Source: Calditrichaceae bacterium (GTDB lineage: Bacteria > Calditrichota > Calditrichia > Calditrichales > Calditrichaceae). Taken from it: DNA of 12,713 nucleotides. Location of the stretch: the NCBI GenBank assembly GCA_030622395.1, contig JAUXGF010000020.1, positions 1 through 12,713 on the forward strand. Direction: 5' to 3'. How positions within the stretch are numbered: the first letter of the stretch is position 1; each line of letters begins with the position of its first letter. Below, one piece after another: positions 1-7,103 of the stretch. The position numbers were made by a program, and so were the translations under genes. Below the pieces are notes generated by a model. It was not told where the DNA came from and ran no database searches. It saw nothing but the letters and a program-made list of their open reading frames with translations.

Positions 1-5
1 AATTG

Positions 6-63
6 CCCCGAGCTTTAGCTCGGGGATCACGTGCAACTACGAATTTTTGGGCTTTAGCCCCAA
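6..63. repeat. Two GCTTTAGC-centred palindromes (REP-like)
   Basis: Positions 6-25 form a perfect 8-bp stem (CCCCGAGC / GCTCGGGG) with a TTTA loop. Positions 47-63 form a second stem (TTGGGCT / AGCCCCAA, with one bulged base). Both have GCTTTAGC at the centre, so they look like two members of one small palindromic repeat family rather than unrelated hairpins. They lie beyond the 3' end of queA. Neither is followed by a T-run on the strand that would matter for queA, so a classical intrinsic terminator is not supported. Confidence 0.55.
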
Positions 64-90
64 TCTGCAACAGCCTGTACTTCGGGGTAG

Positions 91-116
91 CCCTTCCCTA
101 ATACAATAGGGAAGGG
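91..116. repeat. Perfect 10-bp stem hairpin downstream of queA
   Basis: CCCTTCCCTA at 91-100 pairs perfectly with TAGGGAAGGG at 107-116 around a 6-base loop. It is part of the hairpin cluster 3' of queA. It could slow or end transcription leaving the minus-strand operon or protect its 3' end, but no T-run follows, so the terminator role is inference. Confidence 0.55.
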
Positions 117-122
117 AATCCA

Positions 123-155
123 AGTCCCCCTCTATTTCTTAAAGAGAGGGGGACT
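123..155. repeat. 11-bp stem hairpin closest to the queA stop
   Basis: AGTCCCCCTCT at 123-133 pairs perfectly with AGAGGGGGACT at 145-155. It is followed on the plus strand by TTAGGGGGTG, giving a second G-run. It is the first strong structure met by transcripts leaving queA (stop at 207). Possible 3' end structure for the operon, or another dispersed palindromic repeat. There is no poly-U tail on either strand. Confidence 0.55.
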
Positions 156-206
156 TAGGGGGTGAGTTGAAAAACTTTCATATAAAATTTATATAAAAAT
201 AAAAAG

Positions 207-1238
207 TTACAAGATAAACATAGCGTCGCCATAACTGTAAAAACGATAATTTAAATCGACGGCTTCGCGGTAAACATCCAGCATTCTATCTTTACCTGCA
301 ATCGCGCATGTTAATAAAAACAGAGTCGAATCAGGAAGATGAAAATTTGTTATCAATGAATCAATAATTTTAAACTGATAAGGCGGATAAATAAATTTGT
401 CTGTCCAGCCCGAGCCGGCTTTAACAAGATTATCTGCGTTAGCCACAGTTTCTAATGTGCGTACAGATGTAGTTCCAACCGCAACGATCTTTCCCCCGGA
501 GAGTTTTACTTCATTAATCTGATCCGCTGATTCCTGGGAAATTTCAAAATATTCGGAATCCATTTGATGTCTTGACAAATCCTCGACTTGTATGGGACGG
601 AATGTGCCTAATCCTACATGCAGCACGATAGGAATTATTTTCACTCCTTTTGCTTTGATCATTTCCAACAGGTTTTCCGTAAAATGCAGACCCGCTGTCG
701 GAGCCGCCACAGCGCCTACTTTTTTTGCATAAACCGTTTGATACATTTCACGGTCTCTTTCATCGGCTTCGCGTTTGATATAAGGGGGCAAAGGAGACTT
801 TCCTACTTTATTAATCAAGTCAAAAAAATCTTCGCCGTTATGATCAAAGCGCACAACTCGTCCGCCGGAAGTTGTATTATCAATTACATCACAGCCAAGC
901 GATTCGGTGATTTGAACCCGATTCCCCACGCGTACTTTTCGGGCAGGTTTAACAAGAACTTCCCACATCGTGCTTCCTAACTGGCGTAATAACAATAATT
1001 CAACCTGTGCGTCGGTTTTTTCTTTAACCCCAAACAGCCGCGCCGGAAAAACTTTTGTTTCATTTATAACCAGCGCGTCGCCTTCTTGAAAATAATCAAT
1101 AATATTTTTAAAAATCTTGTGGTCGTTAGCGCCTGTTTTAGTATCGACAACCATCAACTTGGATTCATCCCGAATATCTACCGGATATTGGGCAATCAAA
1201 CTTTCCGGGACGTCATATTTAAATTCTGATAATTTCAT
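207..1238 (-). CDS. queA: S-adenosylmethionine:tRNA ribosyltransferase-isomerase
   Basis: QueA transfers and isomerises the ribosyl part of S-adenosylmethionine onto 7-aminomethyl-7-deazaguanine in the wobble position of tRNA, giving epoxyqueuosine in the cytoplasmic queuosine pathway. The 343-residue product has the family hallmarks PTAGLHF (about 180-186), HVGLGTFRP (about 207-215) and TNFHLPDSTL (about 297-306), and normal length. Two adjacent ATGs are possible (1241 and 1238). The second is chosen because the AGGAG at 1245-1249 (minus-strand sense) is 6 bases from it but only 3 from the first, and family members usually start directly with M-x-(x)-x-(D/E)-F. It is the last gene of the minus-strand operon, 25 bases after ruvB. 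No queuosine partner gene is in the window. Intact. Confidence 0.96.
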   Translation of the reverse strand: MKLSEFKYDVPESLIAQYPVDIRDESKLMVVDTKTGANDHKIFKNIIDYFQEGDALVINETKVFPARLFGVKEKTDAQVELLLLRQLGSTMWEVLVKPARKVRVGNRVQITESLGCDVIDNTTSGGRVVRFDHNGEDFFDLINKVGKSPLPPYIKREADERDREMYQTVYAKKVGAVAAPTAGLHFTENLLEMIKAKGVKIIPIVLHVGLGTFRPIQVEDLSRHQMDSEYFEISQESADQINEVKLSGGKIVAVGTTSVRTLETVANADNLVKAGSGWTDKFIYPPYQFKIIDSLITNFHLPDSTLFLLTCAIAGKDRMLDVYREAVDLNYRFYSYGDAMFIL

Positions 1239-1263
1239 CATATACTCCTCATTTTATTTTTGC

Positions 1264-2280
1264 TCAAAAAAGAGAGGTTTGAGCTGAATTTTTTGATTTT
1301 ATATTAAAATGTTCATAAGCAAGGGCGGTAACGGCGCGTCCCCTGGGCGTCCGTTTTATAAAACCCTGCTGTATTAAATAAGGTTCATAAACTTCTTCAA
1401 TTGTATCGCTTTCTTCGCCGACGGCTGCGGAAATTGTATTAATTCCGACAGGGCCTCCTTCATATTTTTCAATAATAGTCAGCAATATGCGTTTATCCAT
1501 TTCATCAAGCCCTTTTTCATCCACTTCTAAACGGTTTAAAGCTAAATCGCATACCTCGCGGGTAATTTTATTATCAGCCATAACCTGTGCAAAATCACGC
1601 GTTCTTCTTAATAAACGATTAGCGATACGAGGCGTGCCTCTCGAACGGCGTGCAAGCTCCATAGCGCCGTCATCTTCAATTTCGATATTTAATATTTTTG
1701 CAGATCGTTTTATGATTAAAAACAAATCGTCAGGCTCGTAATAATTAAGACGCAGCACCACTCCAAAACGCGCCCGCAGCGGCGAAGTGAGCAAGCCGGC
1801 TCGTGTAGTAGCGCCGACAAGCGTAAAAGGCGCAAGATTCAATTGGACTGAGCGCGCGCTCGGTCCTTTATCTATAATAATAGATATGTTGAAATCCTCC
1901 ATGGCGGAATAGAGGTATTCTTCCACCACACTGTTTACCCGGTGAATCTCATCAATAAATAACACATCTTTTTCTTTTAGATTGGTCAATAGCCCGGCTA
2001 AATCACCGGCGCGCTCTAAAACAGGCCCTGATGTGCTTTTTATATCAACATTCAGTTCTTTGCTAAGGATTACAGCTAAAGTTGTTTTGCCTAATCCCGG
2101 CGGTCCGTAAAGCAGCACATGATCCAACGCTTCAAGCCGTTGTTTTGCAGCCTCAATAAAAACAGCGATATTATCCTTTACTTTTGTCTGCCCGATAAAC
2201 TCTGAAAGTTTTTGCGGACGCAGACTTAATTCAATATCAATATCTTCTTCAAGACGAACGGGTCTTACAATTTCGTTCAT
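1264..2280 (-). CDS. ruvB: Holliday junction branch migration helicase RuvB
   Basis: RuvB is the AAA+ hexameric motor that, loaded by RuvA, drives branch migration of Holliday junctions during recombinational repair. The 338-residue protein shows Walker A GPPGLGKT (59-66), Walker B LFIDEIHR (107-114), sensor 1 GATTR (about 156-160), arginine finger LRARFG (168-173, likely R171) and the C-terminal winged helix ending in TPRGR. Length is normal for the family. The gene starts 10 bases after the ruvA stop, with only a weak A-rich sequence upstream, so translational coupling to ruvA is likely. The last dozen or so residues (lysine, asparagine, serine-rich) form an ordinary variable tail. Intact. 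Confidence 0.97.
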   Translation of the reverse strand: MNEIVRPVRLEEDIDIELSLRPQKLSEFIGQTKVKDNIAVFIEAAKQRLEALDHVLLYGPPGLGKTTLAVILSKELNVDIKSTSGPVLERAGDLAGLLTNLKEKDVLFIDEIHRVNSVVEEYLYSAMEDFNISIIIDKGPSARSVQLNLAPFTLVGATTRAGLLTSPLRARFGVVLRLNYYEPDDLFLIIKRSAKILNIEIEDDGAMELARRSRGTPRIANRLLRRTRDFAQVMADNKITREVCDLALNRLEVDEKGLDEMDKRILLTIIEKYEGGPVGINTISAAVGEESDTIEEVYEPYLIQQGFIKRTPRGRAVTALAYEHFNIKSKNSAQTSLF

Positions 2281-2290
2281 ATTTTATCTT

Positions 2291-2890
2291 TTAAATAACC
2301 TGCAGCGCTTCTTTAATCAACTCTTCGGCAGTCAAAATGCGCTGCCCTTTTTTATGAATTTTAATGATTGCATTATCGGCTCGCTGACGCGAATAGCCCA
2401 ATGAAATAAGCGCCATAATTGCTTCATCTTCAAGAGTCCCGAAATGTCTTTCACCGGGCGGCTCTTCTATTTTGCCTGCCAGGCTGTACTTGCTAAACTT
2501 ATCCTTCAACTCAACGATAAGCCTTTGCGCCGTTTTTTTACCAACGCCGGAAATAGAAAAAAGAGTCTTTTCATCGTTAGTACGGATTGCTGAAACAATT
2601 TTTTCAGGAGATAAACCGGAAAGTATAGTCTGGGCTAACTTAGGTCCTATGCCGGAAATTGAAAGCAATCCAATAAATATTTCACGTTCTTCATCACCGG
2701 CAAATCCATACAATTGCAAAATATCTTCGCGAACATGAAGGTACGTTTTTAATGTAACCGTTTCGCCTTCAGCGGGGAGACTCTGCGAAGTGGACAGACT
2801 TATTCTAAGAATATACCCCAGTCCCTGTACATCAATAACCGCTTCCGTGGCTTTTTTTTGAACTAATTTACCGTGAATATAATCGTACAT
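2291..2890 (-). CDS. ruvA: Holliday junction DNA-binding protein RuvA
   Basis: RuvA tetramers bind the four-way junction and recruit RuvB. The ATG at 2890 gives a 199-residue protein of normal length that starts MYDYIHGK, as expected for the N-terminal OB-fold domain. Two helix-hairpin-helix motifs follow (ISGIGPKLAQ and ISGVGKKTAQRL), then the flexible acidic linker and the small C-terminal RuvB-binding domain (EDEAIMALISLGYSRQ). The frame stays open 47 codons further upstream to an ATG at 3031, but that stretch is arginine-rich, derives from palindromic intergenic DNA and has no counterpart in RuvA, so it is not included. No clear Shine-Dalgarno precedes 2890. The gene lies between ruvC and ruvB as in the usual ruvCAB order. 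Confidence 0.95.
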   Translation of the reverse strand: MYDYIHGKLVQKKATEAVIDVQGLGYILRISLSTSQSLPAEGETVTLKTYLHVREDILQLYGFAGDEEREIFIGLLSISGIGPKLAQTILSGLSPEKIVSAIRTNDEKTLFSISGVGKKTAQRLIVELKDKFSKYSLAGKIEEPPGERHFGTLEDEAIMALISLGYSRQRADNAIIKIHKKGQRILTAEELIKEALQVI

Positions 2891-2953
2891 ATTGATTGCC
2901 GTAAAGTCTATGTTAAAACATAGTAAAATAAATTTAGTAAATCGCCTGAAGCA

Positions 2954-2998
2954 ATAGATTTCTCGCTCCGCTCGCGCCGCAAGGCGTCCCCGTGGGAA
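2954..2998. repeat. GC-rich palindromic patch in the ruvC-ruvA gap
   Basis: The 144 bases between the ruvC stop and the ruvA start hold a GC-rich patch unlike the AT-rich surroundings. It has alternating CGCTCCGCTCGCG, a small stem CGCC-GCAA-GGCG at 2975-2986, and GTCCCCGTGGG at 2986-2996. The last 11-mer occurs in inverted orientation at 6190-6200, inside the wlbA-wlbB gap, so this is probably a dispersed repeat. It happens to keep the ruvA frame open on the minus strand. Confidence 0.5.
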
Positions 2999-3034
2999 AA
3001 TGACAGTTTTGGTTAGTTTTCGTTCAGGCACTAA

Positions 3035-3535
3035 TTAGCTTGCGATTATTTGATTTTTCATCCTGTGCCAATGACAAAGAGCGGCAGCTAGGGCGTCCGA
3101 AGCGTCGTCCGGATTAATATCCTGCCGTATCTTTAAAAGATTTTGCACCATATATTTAACTTGCGATTTTGCAGCGGCGCCGTTCCCTACTACCGATAGT
3201 TTTATCTCACGCGGGGAATATTCTTTAACTTGGGCGGCGTTATTCATTGCCGCAACAATTGCCGCGCCGCGCGCATGTCCCATTACTATTGCGGTCTTTA
3301 TATTTTCCGCGTAAAAAATACTCTCTATGGCAATAAAATCAGGCTTATTTTCTACGATGACGTCGTTAAGTCTTTGATAGATTAGATACAAACGATCTGC
3401 CAGGCTTTCCTTAGCTTTCGTTTTTATATGTCCGTAAGTCAACAACTGTGGATTATCATTATCATCTATCTTTATTATACCATATCCCGTTATATTTAAA
3501 CCGGGATCAATTCCCATAATTTTTTTATTAATCAT
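3035..3535 (-). CDS. ruvC: Crossover junction endodeoxyribonuclease RuvC
   Basis: RuvC is the dimeric RNase H-fold nuclease that cuts Holliday junctions symmetrically, working with RuvAB. The 166-residue protein has the four-acid active site: D10 in GIDPG, E71 in AIES, and D144 and D147 in the DDASDAL motif near the C-terminus. Length is normal. ATG at 3535 lies only 4 bases after the yebC stop and has no strong Shine-Dalgarno, so translation is probably coupled to yebC; a second in-frame ATG six codons later (MGIDPG) is a possible alternative. Intact. Confidence 0.96.
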   Translation of the reverse strand: MINKKIMGIDPGLNITGYGIIKIDDNDNPQLLTYGHIKTKAKESLADRLYLIYQRLNDVIVENKPDFIAIESIFYAENIKTAIVMGHARGAAIVAAMNNAAQVKEYSPREIKLSVVGNGAAAKSQVKYMVQNLLKIRQDINPDDASDALAAALCHWHRMKNQIIAS

Positions 3536-3539
3536 TTAT

Positions 3540-4289
3540 TCAGCTAAAAATGCGCTCCATTTCCTGATCGTCAATATCAAAATTTGCAAATACATTCTGC
3601 ACGTCGTCATGATCGTCTAAAACATCTATCAATTTCATTATTTGTTCAGCGGATTTACCTTCTAATTTAACTGTATTTTGCGGGATCATTGTTATTTCGG
3701 CGTTTTCAATAATAACATCTTTGGCTTCAAGTTCTGCTCTAACCTGATTAAAATCTTCATAAGCGGTGTATATTTCATACAGCTCTTCGCCGTTATTCAT
3801 ATCTTCAGCGCCGCATTCCAGAACGATTTCCATCAATTCATCCTCTGTATATTTATCGTTTGGAATTGTGATATATCCTTTTTTATCAAACATCCAGGCA
3901 ACGCTTCCCGACTCGCCTAAATTCCCGCCATACTTGCTTAATATATGTCTCACATCGGCAACTGTGCGATTTTTATTATCGGTAACAGCTTCAATATACA
4001 TGGCGGCGCCTCCTGGGCCGTAACCTTCATAAGTGACGTCTTCATAAACAACGCCCGGTAATTCACCTGTTCCTTTTTTAATTGCATTATCAATATTCTT
4101 TGCCGGCATATTGGCTGCCTTCGCCGCCGAAAGCGCGCTGCGTAACCGTGGATTCATATTCGGGTCGCCGCCGCCGATACGCGCTGCAACTGTTAATTCT
4201 TTAATAATTTTTGTAAAAATTCTGCCTCTGGCGGCGTCAACTTTCGCCTTCTTGTGTTTAATCGAATGCCATTTGGAGTGTCCGGACAT
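3540..4289 (-). CDS. yebC: YebC/TACO1 family translation-associated protein
   Basis: A YebC/PmpR/TACO1 family protein of 249 residues, normal length. The N-terminus [14 protein letters not shown] followed by [14 protein letters not shown] is diagnostic, as is the segment [16 protein letters not shown]. Older annotations call these transcriptional regulators; more recent work on bacterial YebC and mitochondrial TACO1 supports ribosome-associated help with translation of difficult sequences such as proline runs. Which applies here cannot be read from sequence. It has a strong Shine-Dalgarno (AGGAGGA, complement of 4292-4298), the best in the operon, as suits the first gene of a transcript. The divergent AT-rich region upstream should hold the operon promoter. 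The order yebC-ruvC-ruvA-ruvB is widespread in bacteria. Confidence 0.95.
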   Translation of the reverse strand: MSGHSKWHSIKHKKAKVDAARGRIFTKIIKELTVAARIGGGDPNMNPRLRSALSAAKAANMPAKNIDNAIKKGTGELPGVVYEDVTYEGYGPGGAAMYIEAVTDNKNRTVADVRHILSKYGGNLGESGSVAWMFDKKGYITIPNDKYTEDELMEIVLECGAEDMNNGEELYEIYTAYEDFNQVRAELEAKDVIIENAEITMIPQNTVKLEGKSAEQIMKLIDVLDDHDDVQNVFANFDIDDQEMERIFS

Positions 4290-4464
4290 AGATCCTCCTA
4301 TTATGATAGTTTATGAATTTAAGAAATTTAACAGGCGTTTTCAAAAGTTTTTCGGCTTTTTGAAGATAATAGTTTAATTATTGCTGGTTGCTGGTTGCAA
4401 GATATAAGATTCCCCAGGGGTCGCTTCGCGAAAAGATATAATGTGCAAGATGGAAGATGCTGGT

Positions 4465-4524
4465 TGGATCGGAGCGGAAATCCCGCCTTTGCGGGAATGT
4501 TGGATTTTCGCTTCGCTCAATCCA
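4465..4524. repeat. Nested hairpin in the yebC-wlbA gap
   Basis: The core is a perfect 6-bp stem TCCCGC / GCGGGA at 4481-4496 with a CTTT loop. Outside it, TGGAT (4465-4469) can pair with ATCCA (4520-4524), and GAGCGGAAA with TTTTCGCT, giving a long imperfect cruciform. The CGCTTCGCTC run resembles the GC-rich palindromic patch before ruvA and the TCGCTTCGCGA at about 4421-4431. Likely a dispersed palindromic repeat; function unknown. Confidence 0.45.
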
Positions 4525-4928
4525 GTATCTATTCTTAATAAAAATATTATTCGTTAATACCCTAATTAGTTTAATAAAAACAAAAAATTAGACTTGATAG
4601 TTATTAAACTTTTATTAAATTATGCCAAAATATTTTTTTGAGAATAATTGTAAATATTTATTGGATTTGAAAATCTTTATATCATTATAAGAAATAATAT
4701 ATACCGCCGATTCGTTTTTTCTTAATTATTTGTTAATAAGCCACGAATTTTAGTCGATTATATTCTTGAATAAATATTTTACTTTGCGGCAATGTCCTGT
4801 ACTGCGATTTGTTTAACAAAAATTGTAATTGACGGGGCGGAGCTGTATTTAACTTAGTTGTCATTCATTCATAGTTATCCGTAGTCAATTAAAAAACAAT
4901 TCACAATTTATGATGTCTCGATTTTGGA

Positions 4929-4945
4929 CAACTGACCTCAACTGA
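4929..4945. promoter_or_regulatory. 10-bp-phased CAACTGA direct repeat upstream of wlbA
   Basis: CAACTGA occurs at 4929-4935 and again at 4939-4945, one helical turn apart, about 30 bases before the wlbA start. An inverted partner AGTTGTC is at 4856-4862, matching GACAACT at 4927-4933. This spacing is typical of sites bound by tandem regulator dimers, but the motif is short and could be chance. Confidence 0.25.
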
Positions 4946-4976
4946 TAACATTTTACATAAAGGATTATTGTTTTCT

Positions 4977-5954
4977 ATGTCAAAAAATTTTGCACTAATT
5001 GGCGCTGCAGGGTATATCGCTCCCAGGCATATAAACGCAATAAAAGAATCCGGCAACAGGTTGGTTGCCGCTGCGGATATATCGGATTCCGTTGGCGTTT
5101 TAGACCGTTATTTTGACGACGTTGATTTCTTCACCGAATTTGAACGTTTTGACCGACATGTGGAAATGCTGCGTCGCAAGGATCAACAAAATAAAATCGA
5201 TTATGTAAGTATATGTTCGCCTAACTATCTGCATGACGCCCATATCCGTTTTGCTTTGCGTGTCGGCGCTCACGCTATTTGTGAAAAACCTTTGGTATTA
5301 AATCCCTGGAATTTGGACGGATTGGAAGAGATCGAGCGGGAAAGCGATAATAAAATCTATAATATTTTGCAGCTTAGGGTGCATCCTTCTATTATTAAAT
5401 TAAAGAAAAAAGTAAACGCATCGCTGGAGGCTGACGGCAAAAATCAAATCAAAAAAGAAAAATATAAGATTGACCTAACCTATATTACATCGAGAGGTAA
5501 ATGGTACTTTTACTCATGGAAAGGACAGTTAGAAAAATCCGGCGGTATCGCCACTAATATCGGCATTCATTTTTTTGATATGCTAATGTGGATATTTGGA
5601 AAGGTTCAGCATTCGGAAGTTCATTATACAGATAATAAAAAAGCGGGCGGATTCTTAGAATTAGAAAATGCGGAAGTACGCTGGTTCTTATCTTTGGATA
5701 AAGATGATTTGCCGGAGCGGACGCTCAAAAATGGCGGCTCTACATATCGTTCCATTTTAATTAATAATGAAGAAGTCGAATTTTCCGGCGGTTTTACCGA
5801 TTTACATACTATAGTTTATCAAGATATTTTGGCGGGAAAAGGCTATGGCTTAGCAGACGTCCGTCCTTCTATTGAGTTAGCTTATAAAATCAGGCATGCC
5901 GCGGCGGAAAGCGTAAATGGAAACAAAAGGCATCCCGCGTTGGATATCATATAA
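4977..5954 (+). CDS. wlbA: UDP-N-acetylglucosaminuronate 3-dehydrogenase (WlbA/WbpB)
   Basis: A Gfo/Idh/MocA-family NAD(P)-dependent sugar-nucleotide oxidoreductase. WlbA/WbpB oxidises the C3 hydroxyl of UDP-N-acetylglucosaminuronic acid to the 3-keto sugar, which is then aminated and acetylated to UDP-GlcNAc(3NAc)A for lipopolysaccharide or capsule. The 325 residues follow the family from end to end: the Rossmann start NFALIGAAGYIAPRH (residues 4-18), CSPNYLH (about 80-86), the catalytic-lysine motif EKP (103-105), the family signature YITSRGKWY (169-177) and GGIATNIGIHFFDML (189-203, with H198). ATG 4977 is used because it gives the family N-terminus MSKNFALIG; an in-frame TTG at 4968 is closer to AAGGA (4960-4964) and cannot be excluded. 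It precedes wlbB, which acts two steps later. The aminotransferase for the middle step is absent from the window. Confidence 0.93.
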   Translation: MSKNFALIGAAGYIAPRHINAIKESGNRLVAAADISDSVGVLDRYFDDVDFFTEFERFDRHVEMLRRKDQQNKIDYVSICSPNYLHDAHIRFALRVGAHAICEKPLVLNPWNLDGLEEIERESDNKIYNILQLRVHPSIIKLKKKVNASLEADGKNQIKKEKYKIDLTYITSRGKWYFYSWKGQLEKSGGIATNIGIHFFDMLMWIFGKVQHSEVHYTDNKKAGGFLELENAEVRWFLSLDKDDLPERTLKNGGSTYRSILINNEEVEFSGGFTDLHTIVYQDILAGKGYGLADVRPSIELAYKIRHAAAESVNGNKRHPALDII

Positions 5955-6021
5955 CGCCTAAATTTCTAAATTGATATTTAGGCCCGAATATCAGGCTGTT
6001 ACAGATTAAAATTTTAACCAC

Positions 6022-6060
6022 TCCCGAATCACTGTCCTTAACGGTTAGTACAGTGCGGGA
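6022..6060. repeat. Bulged hairpin inside the MITE-like element
   Basis: TCCCG (6022-6026) pairs with CGGGA (6056-6060), and CACTGT (6030-6035) with ACAGTG (6050-6055). The AAT between the two left arms is bulged out and the loop is 14 bases. An 11-bp bulged stem of this kind could be formed by the transcript or by single-stranded DNA. Confidence 0.5.
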
Positions 6061-6174
6061 CGCCTTATCCTAAGGAATGTCGGAATTATACAAATATAAA
6101 CAAACAAAATTATAAATATTCAAATAACCAATTTTCAGCTCTTTAAATTCAGTGTAGATCGGTGTTATTCGCGG

Positions 6175-6206
6175 CACAGCGTCCCCTGTCCCACGGGGAC
6201 TCTGTG
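6175..6206. repeat. Second hairpin inside the MITE-like element
   Basis: CACAG (6175-6179) pairs with CTGTG (6202-6206) and GTCCCC (6181-6186) with GGGGAC (6195-6200), with one mismatch between the arms and an 8-base loop. The right arm contains CCCACGGGGAC, which is found in inverted orientation at 2986-2996 before ruvA. Confidence 0.5.
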
Positions 6207-6285
6207 GAGCGGGAGCTAACTATGAGCAACACCCTGATATTCGGGACTATACAATTAAATATAGTTTTTGAGGATAAAAAATAAA

Positions 6286-6912
6286 ATGAATGATAAACCG
6301 TATTTTGTCCATGAAAGTTCTTATGTCGATGATAATGTAACAATCGGCAGCGGCACAAAAATCTGGCATTTCTCACATATACAGAGCGGTGTTAAAATCG
6401 GCAAAAATTGCGTGTTCGGGCAAAATGTAAATGTGGGTAATAATGTAAAAATAGGCGGCTACTGCAAAATACAAAATAATGTCTCCATTTATGAAGGTGT
6501 GGAATTAGAGGATTATGTATTTTGCGGTCCCTCGATGGTTTTCACAAATATAATTGAACCACGCTGCGAATTTCCTCAAAAAGGCAGCAAATTTTATACA
6601 ACGACATTAGTAGGATACGGCGCATCTATCGGCGCAAATGCGACTATTGTTTGCGGTAATAATATCGGACGATTTGCTTTTATTGCCGCTGGAGCTGTTA
6701 TTGTAAAAGATGTACCGACTTATGCGCTGATGGCTGGAGTGCCGGCGAAACGCATCGGTTGGATGAGCCGTCATGGGGCGCGGCTGCATCAAACGGATAA
6801 TGAAGAAATTATGGTTTGCCCTAAAAGCGGCTGGAAATATAAAGAAATTGAACCCGGTATTTTAAAATGTTTAGACTGGGATGAGGATGAGGAAGTAAAA
6901 AGTAGGAATTAG
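6286..6912 (+). CDS. wlbB: UDP-GlcNAc(3N)A N-acetyltransferase (WlbB/WbpD)
   Basis: A left-handed parallel beta-helix acyltransferase of 208 residues. WlbB/WbpD acetylates the 3-amino group of UDP-2-acetamido-3-amino-2,3-dideoxyglucuronic acid, using acetyl-CoA. The N-terminal two thirds is built of hexapeptide repeats (for example TIGSGTKIWHFSHI, VKIGKNCVFGQNVNVGNN, CKIQNNVSIYEG, then SIGANATIVCG and FIAAGAVIVKDVP), followed by AGVPAKRIGWMSRHG, the usual end of the helix in this group. ATG 6286 gives a family-like start MNDKPYFVHESSYVD; GAGGA at 6270-6274 is 11 bases upstream. A TTG at 6268 overlaps that site and is rejected. The last codons run into a degenerate GGAATTAGGAATT repeat, so the extreme C-terminus is probably recent. 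Works in the same pathway as wlbA. Confidence 0.92.
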   Translation: MNDKPYFVHESSYVDDNVTIGSGTKIWHFSHIQSGVKIGKNCVFGQNVNVGNNVKIGGYCKIQNNVSIYEGVELEDYVFCGPSMVFTNIIEPRCEFPQKGSKFYTTTLVGYGASIGANATIVCGNNIGRFAFIAAGAVIVKDVPTYALMAGVPAKRIGWMSRHGARLHQTDNEEIMVCPKSGWKYKEIEPGILKCLDWDEDEEVKSRN

Positions 6913-6950
6913 GAACTGGGAATTTGGAATTACGAATTAGGAATTGGGAA
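6903..6950. repeat. Degenerate GGAATTxGGAATT tandem repeat
   Basis: About five imperfect copies of a (A/T)GGAATT-like unit (AGGAATT, AGGAACTGGGAATT, TGGAATT, AGGAATTGGGAA) overlap the wlbB stop codon and run into the following gap. Such slippage-prone repeats are common between genes in some environmental bacteria. No function is apparent. Confidence 0.6.
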
Positions 6951-7103
6951 AAAGATTAAAGTAATGGCAAGATTAAAAAGTGGAATGCAGGAAAGTATTA
7001 AAAAGTATCATTTCAGAAAATTATCATTGAAATAGAAAACGGGATCATAAAGCATAGTTGGGCGGGATATTTTTTTAGGTTAAAAATAAATCAAATAAAA
7101 ATT

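Larger units (their letters stand above)
4290..4976. other. Divergent intergenic region, no gene seen
   Basis: This 0.69-kb stretch separates the divergent yebC operon and wlbA. I see no credible coding frame. The part nearest yebC (about 4378-4530) contains short degenerate repeats (TTGCTGG repeated at 4380-4396) and a nested hairpin. The rest (4530-4970) is strongly AT-rich and must hold the promoters of both directions, but I could not find a convincing -35/-10 pair for either. Two copies of CAACTGA at 4929-4935 and 4939-4945, exactly 10 bp apart, lie just upstream of wlbA. Confidence 0.6.
5983..6245. mobile_element. Probable MITE-like element with 20-bp inverted ends
   Basis: The first 20 bases (5983-6002) and last 20 bases (6226-6245) are inverted repeats with 18 of 20 matches, including 13 perfect outermost bases CCCGAATATCAGG / CCTGATATTCGGG. 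The 263-bp interval between and including them codes for nothing credible and contains two internal hairpins (6022-6060 and 6175-6206). Size, inverted ends and lack of coding fit a miniature inverted-repeat element. No target-site duplication is visible, which weakens the call. It lies almost wholly in the gap between wlbA and wlbB. Confidence 0.5.

Noticed and set aside
91..155. Classical rho-independent terminator for queA
   Set aside because: The stems are strong, but no T-run follows them on the minus strand.
618..980. Plus-strand open frame of 120 codons inside queA
   Set aside because: It is antisense to a conserved gene and its translation has no recognisable domain.
4111..4377. Plus-strand open frame overlapping the yebC 5' end
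   Set aside because: It is a shadow of the strongly conserved yebC N-terminus and covers the yebC ribosome site.
4378..4530. Possible CRISPR or tandem array because of repeated TTGCTGG and GATGCTGG units
   Set aside because: Units are only 7-8 bases, irregular and without constant spacers.
6149..6376. Minus-strand open frame of 75 codons across the MITE-like element and wlbB start
   Set aside because: It spans hairpin repeats and the 5' end of a confident gene, and the product has no family-like features.
6903..6950. Possible CRISPR-like or iteron array in the GGAATT repeats
   Set aside because: Repeats are degenerate with no unique spacers, and there is no replication gene nearby.
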